From positions 1,285,124 through 1,349,123 of the forward strand of contig NZ_QRDV01000001.1 in the NCBI RefSeq assembly GCF_003386165.1: a DNA stretch of 64,000 bases, in the 5' to 3' direction. The position numbers and the translations under genes were made by a program. This document shows, one piece after another, positions 38,231 through 46,944 of this stretch. The notes beneath the pieces are model-generated. The model saw only the letters and a list, made by a program, of their open reading frames with translations. It was not told the origin of the DNA and made no database searches. The first letter of the stretch is position 1. Every line of letters begins with the position of its first letter. Origin of the DNA: Winogradskyella eximia (GTDB taxonomy: Bacteria > Bacteroidota > Bacteroidia > Flavobacteriales > Flavobacteriaceae).

Positions 38231-39961
38231 ATGAAAATCAAATTTTTAATTTTTATTGTAACCATATCAAGCAGTATGTCTTTTGTTGTAGCTCAAGAAA
38301 AAGACACCATCGCAGATCAAACGGTTAACGTTATTAAACCATACACACCAACAATTTCAGATGCCTTTAAAGTTAAGGATAACCCTAAATTGAATGATTC
38401 TAGCGCAGTTAAGAAAAAGGCAATTAAGTATAATATCTTTTCAATTCCGGTAGCATCTACTTTTACACCTGCAAAAGGAAAAGCAGCCACTGTAGATAAA
38501 GCCAAAGCTGTAAAATTATACGATAATTATGCATCGCTTGGTGTTGGTAATTATTCGACGCTTTTAGGTGAAGTTTATTTAAACCATGAACTAAGTAAAA
38601 GTGAAAATGTTGGTGGTTACTTTAGTCATCATTCGTCTCGAGGAGGTATTGATAATTTGTCGTTAGATGATTATTTTTCTAAAACCAAATTGAATGCACA
38701 TTACAGTAAGAGCCAACGAGATTATACGTGGAAAGTAGATGGTGGTTTTAATTTGCAAGCTTATAATTGGTACGGTTTACCAGAGGGTGTTTATTCTGAA
38801 ACACAAATTGATTTAATTGACTCTAAACATACATTTAATAGCTTTAATGTTGGAGGGAAAATTAATTTTGATGATGCTATTGTAAAAGATGCAAGTCTTA
38901 GATTTAGACGTTTTGGTGACAATCAAGATTCTGGTGAAAACCGTTTTATGGCTAATAGTAATTTTGAAGTTTCTATACAAGATGCAGATATTGATGCAGA
39001 AGTATTTTTAGATTATTTAGGTGGAAGTTTTGATTCTACTTATTTGGAAACCCTAACATCAACATCAATAGATTACGGTAATATTATGTTTGGTTTGGCT
39101 CCATCTTATCAGCTTAACCGAGATGATTTAACCATTAATTTAGGTGTAAGGTTAACTTACCTTAATGATACAGAGCTAAGCAAAAGTAAATTTTATGTAC
39201 ATCCTAATATTGAAGCATCATACCGCTTAGTAGATGAACTGTTGATTGCTTACGCAGGTCTTACAGGTAAAGTGATTCAAAATTCGTATTACGATTTTGC
39301 TAATGTGAATCCATTTGTATCACCAACACTTTATGTAAGTCCAACCGATCAACAGTATAAAACTTTTGTAGGTGTAAAAGGAAAGCTAACTAGTAATATA
39401 AGCTATAATATTACAGGGAATTATGCTTCTGAAAAAGCAAAGGCATTATATAAGTCTAATGTTGCGATAACTTCGGCAACGGAAGACTATCAATATGGTA
39501 ATTCTTTTAATGTAGTTTACGATGATGTTACTACATTTTCTATTGCAGGTGAATTGAATGTAGACTTCAATAGAAATTTTACTTTAGGAATTAAAGGAGA
39601 GTATTTTGCATATGATACAGATGATGAAGCACAAGCATGGAATTTACCAGATTTAGAAGCCTCATTGTTTTTAGATTATCAGATTTCAGAACAATGGTTT
39701 GCTGGTGCAAGTGCTTATTTTGTTGGTGAGCGAAAAGATGAAAGAATAGTTACTGATTTGTTCTTGCAAACAGATATATCAAGAGTATCATTAGAAAGCT
39801 ATTTTGATTTAAACGCACATGTAGGTTATAAAATAAACGACCAATTATCTGTTTTTGCGAAGGCTAATAATATTTTTAATCAAGATTATCAGCGATGGTT
39901 AAATTTCCCAGTTCAAGGTATTCAGTTTTTAGCTGGTGCAACTTATCAGTTTGATTTTTAA
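38231..39961 (+). CDS. Outer-membrane beta-barrel protein without plug domain
   Basis: A 576-aa protein with a signal peptide (about 1-22, ending VVAQ), a short periplasmic segment with VNVIKPYTPTISDAFK, and then a barrel of alternating aromatic strands, ending in the outer-membrane signature AGATYQFDF. It looks like the barrel half of a TonB-dependent receptor and similar genes are often annotated as such, but there is no plug domain. It probably works with the upstream TPR protein. Confidence 0.78.
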   Translation: MKIKFLIFIVTISSSMSFVVAQEKDTIADQTVNVIKPYTPTISDAFKVKDNPKLNDSSAVKKKAIKYNIFSIPVASTFTPAKGKAATVDKAKAVKLYDNYASLGVGNYSTLLGEVYLNHELSKSENVGGYFSHHSSRGGIDNLSLDDYFSKTKLNAHYSKSQRDYTWKVDGGFNLQAYNWYGLPEGVYSETQIDLIDSKHTFNSFNVGGKINFDDAIVKDASLRFRRFGDNQDSGENRFMANSNFEVSIQDADIDAEVFLDYLGGSFDSTYLETLTSTSIDYGNIMFGLAPSYQLNRDDLTINLGVRLTYLNDTELSKSKFYVHPNIEASYRLVDELLIAYAGLTGKVIQNSYYDFANVNPFVSPTLYVSPTDQQYKTFVGVKGKLTSNISYNITGNYASEKAKALYKSNVAITSATEDYQYGNSFNVVYDDVTTFSIAGELNVDFNRNFTLGIKGEYFAYDTDDEAQAWNLPDLEASLFLDYQISEQWFAGASAYFVGERKDERIVTDLFLQTDISRVSLESYFDLNAHVGYKINDQLSVFAKANNIFNQDYQRWLNFPVQGIQFLAGATYQFDF

Positions 39962-40018
39962 TAAAAAGTATTATTACAGTTGTTGTTTAGAGACTTCATT
40001 ATTACATACAAGATTTTT

Positions 40019-40055
40019 AAAAGCGTTCCAAAGTGGAGCGCTTTTCTTATTTTTA
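40019..40055 (+). terminator. Terminator after the barrel gene
   Basis: AAAAGCGTTCC pairs with GGAGCGCTTTT (one G-T pair), followed by a T-rich tract. Confidence 0.85.
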
Positions 40056-40122
40056 CACAAGATATCAATTTATCATCATGGTGTTGAATATTTATAAATA
40101 CAGAATAAAAATTAGATTTAAC

Positions 40123-41739
40123 ATGAATAAAAAACTACTATTAATTTTCTTATTAATCACCGTTTTCGCTTGTGAAAAAGATAAATTACAAGCCGATTTA
40201 ATCGTTACAAATGCTAATATTTATACCGTTAATAATGACTTCAATAAAGCGGAAGCATTTGCTGTAAAAGATGGTAAAATAATTGCTGTAGGATCAACAT
40301 CTGAAATAGATAATAAATACAAAGCCATTGACACGCTCAATGCTAAAGGTAAAACTCTTGTGCCAGGATTTATAGATGCACATTGTCATTTTTTAGGTTT
40401 AGGGCTTAATCAGCAAACTGTTGATTTAGTGGGTACAAAGAGTTTTGAGGAGATGATGAAACGTGTTTTAGATTTTCAGAATACAAAACATAAAAAATTT
40501 ATATTCGGACGCGGTTGGGATCAAAATGATTGGGAGGATAAACAATTTCCAAATAAAAATTTATTAGATAAATTATTTCCTAATATACCTGTTGCGTTGT
40601 TGCGTATAGATGGCCATGCCATATTAGCCAATCAAGCAGCATTAGATTTAGGTAAAGTCACTAAAAACAGTAAAATTGATGGAGGTGAAGTGGTTGTTGA
40701 AAATGGAAAACTGACTGGAGTTTTAATTGATAATGCAGAACAGTTGGTTATGAATCATTGGCCAAAACCAACAAAAATTGAACAAGCAAAGGCGTTGTTA
40801 GAAGCTCAGAAAATATGTTTTGATTTAGGTTTAACCACAGTTGATGATGCAGGCTTAAGTAAGGAATCCATTGAGATTATTGAAAACCTTCAAGAATCTG
40901 GAAAACTGAAAATGCGCATATATGCAATGGTGTCGCATTCCGAAGAGAACTTAGATTACTTTTTAAATAAAGGTATTACCAAAACAGACCGACTCAATGT
41001 ACGCTCATTTAAGTTTTATGCAGATGGAGCACTTGGTTCTAGAGGAGCTATGTTAAAAGAACCATATTCAGACAAGCCTGGTCATCTAGGATTATTGGTT
41101 ACGGATTTAGAAACCTTAAAAAAAGCAGCTGAGCGTATTGCAGATTCTGAGTTTCAAATGAATACTCATGCTATTGGAGATTCTGCCAATAGAGCCGTTT
41201 TAGAAACCTATAATAAAGTTTTAAAAGGTAAAAACGATAGACGTTGGAGAGTAGAACATGCACAAATTGTGTCGACCGAGGATTTTGATTTTTACAAAAA
41301 TATAATGCCATCTATACAACCAACGCATGCAACAAGTGATATGTATTGGGCAGAAGATCGTATAGGTTCTGAACGCGTCAAAGGTGCATATGCCTATAAA
41401 AAACTATTAGAAGCTTACGGAAAAGTAGCTTTAGGAACTGATTTTCCGGTAGAGCGTGTAAGTCCGTTTTTAACGTTTTATGCTGCTGTGGCTAGACAAG
41501 ATTTAGACCAATATCCTGAAGGTGGTTTTCAAATGGAAAATGCATTGAGTAGAGAAGAAGCTCTAAAAGGAATGACTATTTGGGCAGCGTACTCTAATTT
41601 TGAAGAAAATGAAAAGGGAAGTATTGAGGTAGGTAAATTTGCAGATTTCATCATTCTAGATAAAGATATTATGACGGTTGATGCTAATGAAATACCGAAT
41701 ATTAAAGTGTTAAAGACCGTTGTTGGAGGTGAAATTTAA
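40123..41739 (+). CDS. Amidohydrolase family 3 lipoprotein (YtcJ-like)
   Basis: A 538-aa metal-dependent hydrolase. I start at MNKKLLLIFLLITVFAC (40123), which gives a clean lipobox; the open frame extends 30 codons further upstream without sense as protein. Family features: DLIVTNANIYTV, the metal-binding VPGFIDAHCHF, RGWDQNDWE, THAIGDSANR, VEHAQIV and LGTDFPVE. Such enzymes hydrolyse N-acyl or amide bonds; the substrate is unknown. The lipid anchor implies an envelope location. Confidence 0.9.
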   Translation: MNKKLLLIFLLITVFACEKDKLQADLIVTNANIYTVNNDFNKAEAFAVKDGKIIAVGSTSEIDNKYKAIDTLNAKGKTLVPGFIDAHCHFLGLGLNQQTVDLVGTKSFEEMMKRVLDFQNTKHKKFIFGRGWDQNDWEDKQFPNKNLLDKLFPNIPVALLRIDGHAILANQAALDLGKVTKNSKIDGGEVVVENGKLTGVLIDNAEQLVMNHWPKPTKIEQAKALLEAQKICFDLGLTTVDDAGLSKESIEIIENLQESGKLKMRIYAMVSHSEENLDYFLNKGITKTDRLNVRSFKFYADGALGSRGAMLKEPYSDKPGHLGLLVTDLETLKKAAERIADSEFQMNTHAIGDSANRAVLETYNKVLKGKNDRRWRVEHAQIVSTEDFDFYKNIMPSIQPTHATSDMYWAEDRIGSERVKGAYAYKKLLEAYGKVALGTDFPVERVSPFLTFYAAVARQDLDQYPEGGFQMENALSREEALKGMTIWAAYSNFEENEKGSIEVGKFADFIILDKDIMTVDANEIPNIKVLKTVVGGEI

Positions 41740-41752
41740 TAGATGTTTAAAT

Positions 41753-42430
41753 ATGAAAAAGGTTAGTATAACATTTTTATTAATTACTTTTTGTTTAAAT
41801 TTTTCATTTGCTCAATATGATTGGACAAATGCTAAATTATATTTAAAAAACAGAGAGGTTCTTAGCGGTGAAGTAAAGATTCCTGTGATGGGAGCTGGCA
41901 TGAATTTGGGTAAAGAAACTCTAAAATATAGAATTGATAAAAAAGATAAGGTGTCTGATTTCAAGCCAGAGGAAGTTGATAGTATTCTTTTTATAATTGA
42001 ATACAACAAAAAAGTAGATAACAAAAAAGTAATAGAAACCCGTTTACAAACATTTGTTCCAGTTTTTCTAAATAAGAAGAAATCAAGATTGGGTTTTGTA
42101 GAAATTTTGGTTGATGGAAAGCTAAGGTTGGTTGGTAAAACTGTGATAGATAATTTTGGGGGTAATTCTTCAAATATTACAATTGGAGTAAATGGAGGTC
42201 ATATATATCAAAATGATTATATGCGTGGTCATAATCAAGTTATGCTTTTAAAAGAAGGTGAAAAACCTGAGGTATTTTATAGGGATACTTCTTCTAAATT
42301 TTTTAGAAAGAGAGCTATGAAATATTTTAAGGATTGTATTTCATTAGAAATTAAAATAGAAAATAAATTTTTTAAAAAAGAAGATATTCAAGATGTTGTA
42401 AGATTTTATAACCTTAACTGCGCCAAATAA
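41753..42430 (+). CDS. Secreted protein of unknown function
   Basis: A 225-aa protein with a signal peptide from the ATG at 41753 (MKKVSITFLLITFCLNFSFAQ); an in-frame TTG 33 nt upstream is less likely. The mature part is beta-rich and basic, with no recognised domain. It starts 13 bp after the amidohydrolase stop, so probably shares its transcript. Its last 25 bp overlap the convergent methyltransferase gene. Confidence 0.7.
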   Translation: MKKVSITFLLITFCLNFSFAQYDWTNAKLYLKNREVLSGEVKIPVMGAGMNLGKETLKYRIDKKDKVSDFKPEEVDSILFIIEYNKKVDNKKVIETRLQTFVPVFLNKKKSRLGFVEILVDGKLRLVGKTVIDNFGGNSSNITIGVNGGHIYQNDYMRGHNQVMLLKEGEKPEVFYRDTSSKFFRKRAMKYFKDCISLEIKIENKFFKKEDIQDVVRFYNLNCAK

Positions 42431-43107
42431 TCAAAATGCTCACCATCTATAACTTTTTCACATTGTAATCCAACAGTTAAACAAGCTGTTTTCAACGTTT
42501 CAAAATCGAGATATAACCATTTCATAGGAGATTCTTTTTCGTCTTTATAAGTTAAAAAATAATCTAGTTCGCCAGGATAACCTTGGTTGAGGTCTAACCA
42601 CATGCCTCCATCCTCATCTTCGTACATATATGAAATATCCGAAGAATCTATGAGAATTTGCCCTTCAGGTTTTAAAAGCGATTTTAAATGCATTAAATAT
42701 TTTGAAACTTGAGATAATTCTTGAAAAATCCCAGTACCATTCATCAATAATAAAATAGTATCAAACGTTTCAGTTTCTTCTAAAAGTGGTTTTAATTCGG
42801 CATTTAAAACTCCACGTTTTTTAGCTACTTCAATAGCACCTTTAGAGTTATCAATCGCTTTTACTTTTAAACCCTTTTCTTGTAACCAAAGTGAATGGCT
42901 TCCAGAGCCACAACCCACGTCTAAAATGTGACCTTTAGATAACTGTAATGCTCTTTGTTCTAGTTTTGGCATATCAGAATAACCTCTAAATAAGTAAGGA
43001 AGTGGTAAAGCATCTTCATCCGAAATATTAGTAGATGTTATGAGATCTTCAGAGTAATTTCCGTTCTGGTAATCTAATAAGGCTTTTCCAAAAATATCTT
43101 TAGTCAT
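42406..43107 (-). CDS. Class I SAM-dependent methyltransferase
   Basis: A 233-aa protein with motif I ILDVGCGSGSHSLWL (about 79-93), motif post I VKAIDNSKGAIEVA and DTILLLMNGTGIF in the motif II position. The fold and length fit a small-molecule methyltransferase; the substrate is unknown. It overlaps the convergent secreted protein gene by 25 bp. Confidence 0.85.
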   Translation of the reverse strand: MTKDIFGKALLDYQNGNYSEDLITSTNISDEDALPLPYLFRGYSDMPKLEQRALQLSKGHILDVGCGSGSHSLWLQEKGLKVKAIDNSKGAIEVAKKRGVLNAELKPLLEETETFDTILLLMNGTGIFQELSQVSKYLMHLKSLLKPEGQILIDSSDISYMYEDEDGGMWLDLNQGYPGELDYFLTYKDEKESPMKWLYLDFETLKTACLTVGLQCEKVIDGEHFDYLAQLRL

Positions 43108-43166
43108 AGTTTTTTGTCTGTTTGATGGATTTTTGTTTTAATTGAAATTGTATTGAGAACTTTAGT

Positions 43167-43174
43167 TAAATTTG
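43167..43174 (+). promoter_or_regulatory. -7 box directly before the YkgJ gene (leaderless transcript candidate)
   Basis: TAAATTTG matches TAnnTTTG and ends 5 bp before the ATG at 43179. A start site about 7 nt downstream would give an mRNA beginning at or next to the AUG. Confidence 0.45.
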
Positions 43175-43178
43175 TTTT

Positions 43179-43673
43179 ATGCAAGACCAGATCAATAACC
43201 TTCCAAAGCTCGCCAAAGATAAACATAAGGAGAACAAAACCTTTTTTACAAAGCTAAAAAAGAAACCACCAAAGCAGTTAGACTATTTAATGCAAGAGTT
43301 GCACGAAGCTGAATTTGAGCGTACCGATTGTTTAGAATGTGCCAACTGTTGTAAGACCACAGGTCCTTTATTTACAGATAAAGATATTCAGCGTATTGCT
43401 AAATCTTTTAAAATGAAAGAACAGCAATTTATAGATGCCTATTTGCATTTAGATGAAGAAAATGATTATGTACTGCAATCTGTGCCATGTACGTTTTTAG
43501 GAGCTGATAATTATTGCTCTATTTATGATGTGCGTCCTAAGGCGTGCAGAGAATTTCCGCATACAGATCGAAAAAAGTTTCAACAAATTTCTAATTTAAC
43601 TTTAAAGAATGTTGCCATTTGTCCTGCAGCTTTTAATATTGTTGAAGAAATGAAGAAGAGAATTCAATTGTAA
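43179..43673 (+). CDS. YkgJ family cysteine-cluster protein
   Basis: A 164-aa protein with the family Cys pattern: CLECANCCKTTG, then CTFLGADNYCSIYDVRPKAC and REFPH. The eight or so Cys suggest binding of zinc or an Fe-S cluster. No signal peptide. Role unknown for the family. It starts a plus-strand run of genes that continues through the thioredoxin-like, desaturase and glycerophosphodiesterase genes. Confidence 0.92.
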   Translation: MQDQINNLPKLAKDKHKENKTFFTKLKKKPPKQLDYLMQELHEAEFERTDCLECANCCKTTGPLFTDKDIQRIAKSFKMKEQQFIDAYLHLDEENDYVLQSVPCTFLGADNYCSIYDVRPKACREFPHTDRKKFQQISNLTLKNVAICPAAFNIVEEMKKRIQL

Positions 43674-43726
43674 GAGCTTTTGTGTTTTCGGAATAATTTT
43701 TGATATTAAAAAGATTAAAAAACACC

Positions 43727-44629
43727 ATGAAAAAACGAATTATAATATCGCTATTGTTTTGTTTTACAATCAGTTTATCACATGCTCAAGCTTGGATGAC
43801 GAACTTAGAAATTGCTCAAAGTTTAGCTTCGGTGCAAAATAAAATGGTATTAATGGTTTGGGAAGGGACTACAAAATATCCTTATCCTGTATTTATAAAT
43901 AATGATAAAGGGAATACGGTTTTTATTAATAACCTTTTTGAAGATGAATTGGTAAGTCCAATAATTTGGAAAAATTTTGTTCCAGTAATTGTAAGCGAAG
44001 ATGAATATGCGGATTTATACTTAAAAATTAAGGATAGTCGCTCTCAAAAATATATGGATAAGTTTAATGATGACTCTATTAAAATATTAGATATAAATGG
44101 TAATATATTGAATACAGCTTACACCTCAATTGATTACGAGAATATTACTACGATGATTCAGGATTACGGATTAAATACCGAATTTATCGCGGTGGAATTA
44201 ATGAGTTATAAGCAAAAGCAAGATTTTTATTCGGCTTATTATCTAGCTTCAAAATATTTAGATTATTCTATGTATATGAAAGAAAGCGTTAGGCAAGAAG
44301 TGATAGATTTAGCCAATATCTATTTAAATGAAGCTGCTGGTTTTGTTGAAGCAAATAAAAATGAAGATCAACTTTCACTGCAGCAACGTGTAGAGCTTTT
44401 AAAAATTCAGGAAAATTTAATTACTAAACATCCCAAAAAAGTATTGCGTCAATTAAAACGAATGGATGCCGAAAATGTAGCAACTAATAACCAAGCATTC
44501 GTTGCCTTTTTGTATTATACAGCTTATAAGATTTTAAATGACAAAACTAATGCTGAACAATGGAAGTCTAAGATTTCTTCAGTAAATTTGAAGAAAGCGG
44601 AGTTAATTATTAATCTTAATTCTTTATAA
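43727..44629 (+). CDS. Secreted thioredoxin-fold-like protein without CxxC
   Basis: A 300-aa protein. The ATG at 43727 gives a signal peptide (MKKRIIISLLFCFTISLSHAQ); the frame has a TTG nine codons upstream. The order NKMVLMVWE, then NFVPVIVSEDEY, then ILDINGNIL resembles thioredoxin-like proteins, but no CxxC is present, so redox activity is unlikely. The second half is helical. The assignment is tentative. Confidence 0.6.
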   Translation: MKKRIIISLLFCFTISLSHAQAWMTNLEIAQSLASVQNKMVLMVWEGTTKYPYPVFINNDKGNTVFINNLFEDELVSPIIWKNFVPVIVSEDEYADLYLKIKDSRSQKYMDKFNDDSIKILDINGNILNTAYTSIDYENITTMIQDYGLNTEFIAVELMSYKQKQDFYSAYYLASKYLDYSMYMKESVRQEVIDLANIYLNEAAGFVEANKNEDQLSLQQRVELLKIQENLITKHPKKVLRQLKRMDAENVATNNQAFVAFLYYTAYKILNDKTNAEQWKSKISSVNLKKAELIINLNSL

Positions 44630-44631
44630 TA

Positions 44632-45474
44632 TTGGAAAACATTATTAATTACTTTGAAACTATTCCTTCATTACACAGAAGTCTTATTTTAGTTGGTGGA
44701 CTTACATTTTTTTGGTTATTAGAAGGAGGTTTACCATTATTTAAGTTTAAATATAAAAAATGGCAACACGCTATTCCTAATCTCTTCTTTACATTAACTA
44801 CGATTATTATAAATTTTGCTTTTGCATTTGTTCTTTTAAGTTCTGCAGATTGGGTAAAAGCCAATGATTTTGGAATTATAAACTGGTTACCGCAAATGCC
44901 ATTATGGTTATATGTCTTTCTTGGTTTATTATTTTTAGATTTTTTTGGAGCCTATTTAGCACATTATGTGGAGCACAAAGTAAAACCACTTTGGATGGTG
45001 CATTTAGTACATCATACAGATCATAAAGTAGATACGACTACTGCAAATAGACATCACCCAATTGAAAGTCTTATTAGGTTCGGTTTTACTTTACTAGGCG
45101 TTTTTGTAGTTGGTACACCAATAGCTTTAGTGATGATGTACCAAGCCATGTCTTTAATATTTACACAGTTTACACATGCAAATATTAAATTACCAAAAGG
45201 CTTAGATAAGGCCTTGAGCTATTTTATTGTATCTCCAGATATGCACAAAACACATCATCATTATAGATTACCATATACAGACTCTAACTATGGAAACATT
45301 TTTAGTATTTGGGATCGTGTTTTGGGAACTTATAGGTATATGGATCGTGAGAAGTTGATTTATGGAGTTGATGTTTTTCCGGACGAAGTGAAGAACAGTA
45401 ATATTAGGCATTTACTTAAACAACCATTTCTGAACTATGAAAAATCAACACTTTCAGCAGAAACTGAAAACTAG
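44632..45474 (+). CDS. Sterol desaturase / fatty acid hydroxylase family protein
   Basis: A 280-aa membrane protein with several helices and the His boxes of the family: HYVEH, HLVHHTDH, RHHPIE and HKTHHHY, which bind a di-iron centre. It would hydroxylate or desaturate a lipid; the exact substrate is unknown. The start is TTG at 44632, 2 nt after the previous stop; no ATG fits the conserved N-terminus. Its end overlaps the next gene by 38 bp. Confidence 0.85.
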   Translation: MENIINYFETIPSLHRSLILVGGLTFFWLLEGGLPLFKFKYKKWQHAIPNLFFTLTTIIINFAFAFVLLSSADWVKANDFGIINWLPQMPLWLYVFLGLLFLDFFGAYLAHYVEHKVKPLWMVHLVHHTDHKVDTTTANRHHPIESLIRFGFTLLGVFVVGTPIALVMMYQAMSLIFTQFTHANIKLPKGLDKALSYFIVSPDMHKTHHHYRLPYTDSNYGNIFSIWDRVLGTYRYMDREKLIYGVDVFPDEVKNSNIRHLLKQPFLNYEKSTLSAETEN

Positions 45475-46333
45475 TGCAATCGCATTTTTAATTCTATTAT
45501 GTATGAGCTGTAATACTAACCGAAAACAAATAGATATACAAGGTCATAGAGGTTGTAGAGGATTGTTACCAGAAAATTCATTACCAGCTTTTGAAAAAGC
45601 AATAGATTTAGGAGTGCATACTTTAGAGTTAGATATTGTGATCTCTAAAGATAATAAGGTGGTTGTATCTCATGAGCCTTTTATGAATCCTTTAATTTGT
45701 TTAGATATTAATGGAGACGTTTTTCCAGATTCACTTGATGCAAAACTTAATTTGTATCAAATGAATTATGAAGAGATTAAACAATTTGACTGTGGTTCAA
45801 AATTTCATCCTACATATCCAAATCAAGAAAAATTAAATACCTATAAGCCATTATTAGCAGAAGTATTTGATTTGGTGAAAGCAAAAAAATCTGATGTTAA
45901 GTTTAATATCGAAATTAAATCTGAATCTAATTATTATGGCATTTTCACACCTTATCCTGAAGATTACGTCGCCTTAGTTTTAGATGAAATTAAAAAACAA
46001 GACATGCTTAATCGTGTAAATCTTCAATCTTTTGATTTGCAAATTCTTGAACAAATAAAAAAGCAATCTCCAAATATGGAAGTAGCTATACTCATTGAGG
46101 ATAATGAAACCATTGATGGAAAACTTAAAGCACTATCTTACCAACCAGAGATTATCAGTCCATATTTTAAATTATTAACATCAGCATCTGTTAAAGCCTA
46201 TCAGGCAAAAGGTTTTAAAATTATTCCTTGGACAATTAATAGCGAAGATGATATGAAAGAAATGATATCATGGCAAGTTGATGGTATTATTACAGATTAT
46301 CCAAATCGATTGATTGAGCTATTAAAGCTATAA
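45437..46333 (+). CDS. Glycerophosphodiester phosphodiesterase family lipoprotein
   Basis: A 298-aa protein with a lipobox (LILLCMSC, Cys about 24) and a GDPD TIM barrel: GHRGCRGLLPENS, LELDIVISKDNKVVVSHE, IEIKSE and WTINSEDDM. These contain the catalytic His pair and the metal-binding Glu/Asp. It hydrolyses glycerophosphodiesters from phospholipid breakdown, probably at the outer or inner membrane. It overlaps the desaturase gene by 38 bp, which fits a shared lipid-related transcript. Confidence 0.9.
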   Translation: MKNQHFQQKLKTSAIAFLILLCMSCNTNRKQIDIQGHRGCRGLLPENSLPAFEKAIDLGVHTLELDIVISKDNKVVVSHEPFMNPLICLDINGDVFPDSLDAKLNLYQMNYEEIKQFDCGSKFHPTYPNQEKLNTYKPLLAEVFDLVKAKKSDVKFNIEIKSESNYYGIFTPYPEDYVALVLDEIKKQDMLNRVNLQSFDLQILEQIKKQSPNMEVAILIEDNETIDGKLKALSYQPEIISPYFKLLTSASVKAYQAKGFKIIPWTINSEDDMKEMISWQVDGIITDYPNRLIELLKL

Positions 46334-46491
46334 TTTTCTTACATTTTTTTAAAATAATGCAGTTCGTCGAATATTTGTGGTAGATAATGTAAATTATAGG
46401 TTGTATCATCTTAAAACCACTTATGTTTAAACGGATTAATTAATTATTGTTGGGTATACACTTGCTATGTGTAACTTAAAGTTGTGTTGTT

Positions 46492-46944
46492 TTGAAAAAT
46501 TTAATCCGCTTCTGCATTATCATTATTCTCTCCATTTTATTGGGTTTTACGTTGCATGCACAAGAGCAATATGCTAAGTTAGAGAAAAACCGAAATATTC
46601 AAGCTCAAGGATTAATTCATCAATTAAATAAAACTAGTGACACTTTAATTCTTAAAAGTGATAAAATAATCCATTCGCTTTATACAATCAATCAAAACTA
46701 TACACGCGAGCTAGATATTGAAATCGATTCTACCGCTTATAAATTACCATTAAATAAATTATCTATAGGAAAGCATGTGTTTGTAGCTAGACAAGCACCA
46801 ATGAAAATAATATTTGTTGTAAGAATTTTAAAGGAAATTCCAACGCAACTTCCTGAGTCGTATAGAACCAAAGCTCTGGTTGCTATTAAACAATTAAATT
46901 CATCAGTTGAAAAAGAAAATAGCGCGCGCTTAGTCGTAGATTAA
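46492..46944 (+). CDS. Small secreted protein of unknown function
   Basis: A 150-aa protein beginning with TTG at 46492, giving a good signal peptide (MKNLIRFCIIIILSILLGFTLHAQ). The mature part is beta/alpha mixed with no known domain. The 3' end overlaps the convergent muramidase gene by 15 bp. Confidence 0.65.
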   Translation: MKNLIRFCIIIILSILLGFTLHAQEQYAKLEKNRNIQAQGLIHQLNKTSDTLILKSDKIIHSLYTINQNYTRELDIEIDSTAYKLPLNKLSIGKHVFVARQAPMKIIFVVRILKEIPTQLPESYRTKALVAIKQLNSSVEKENSARLVVD

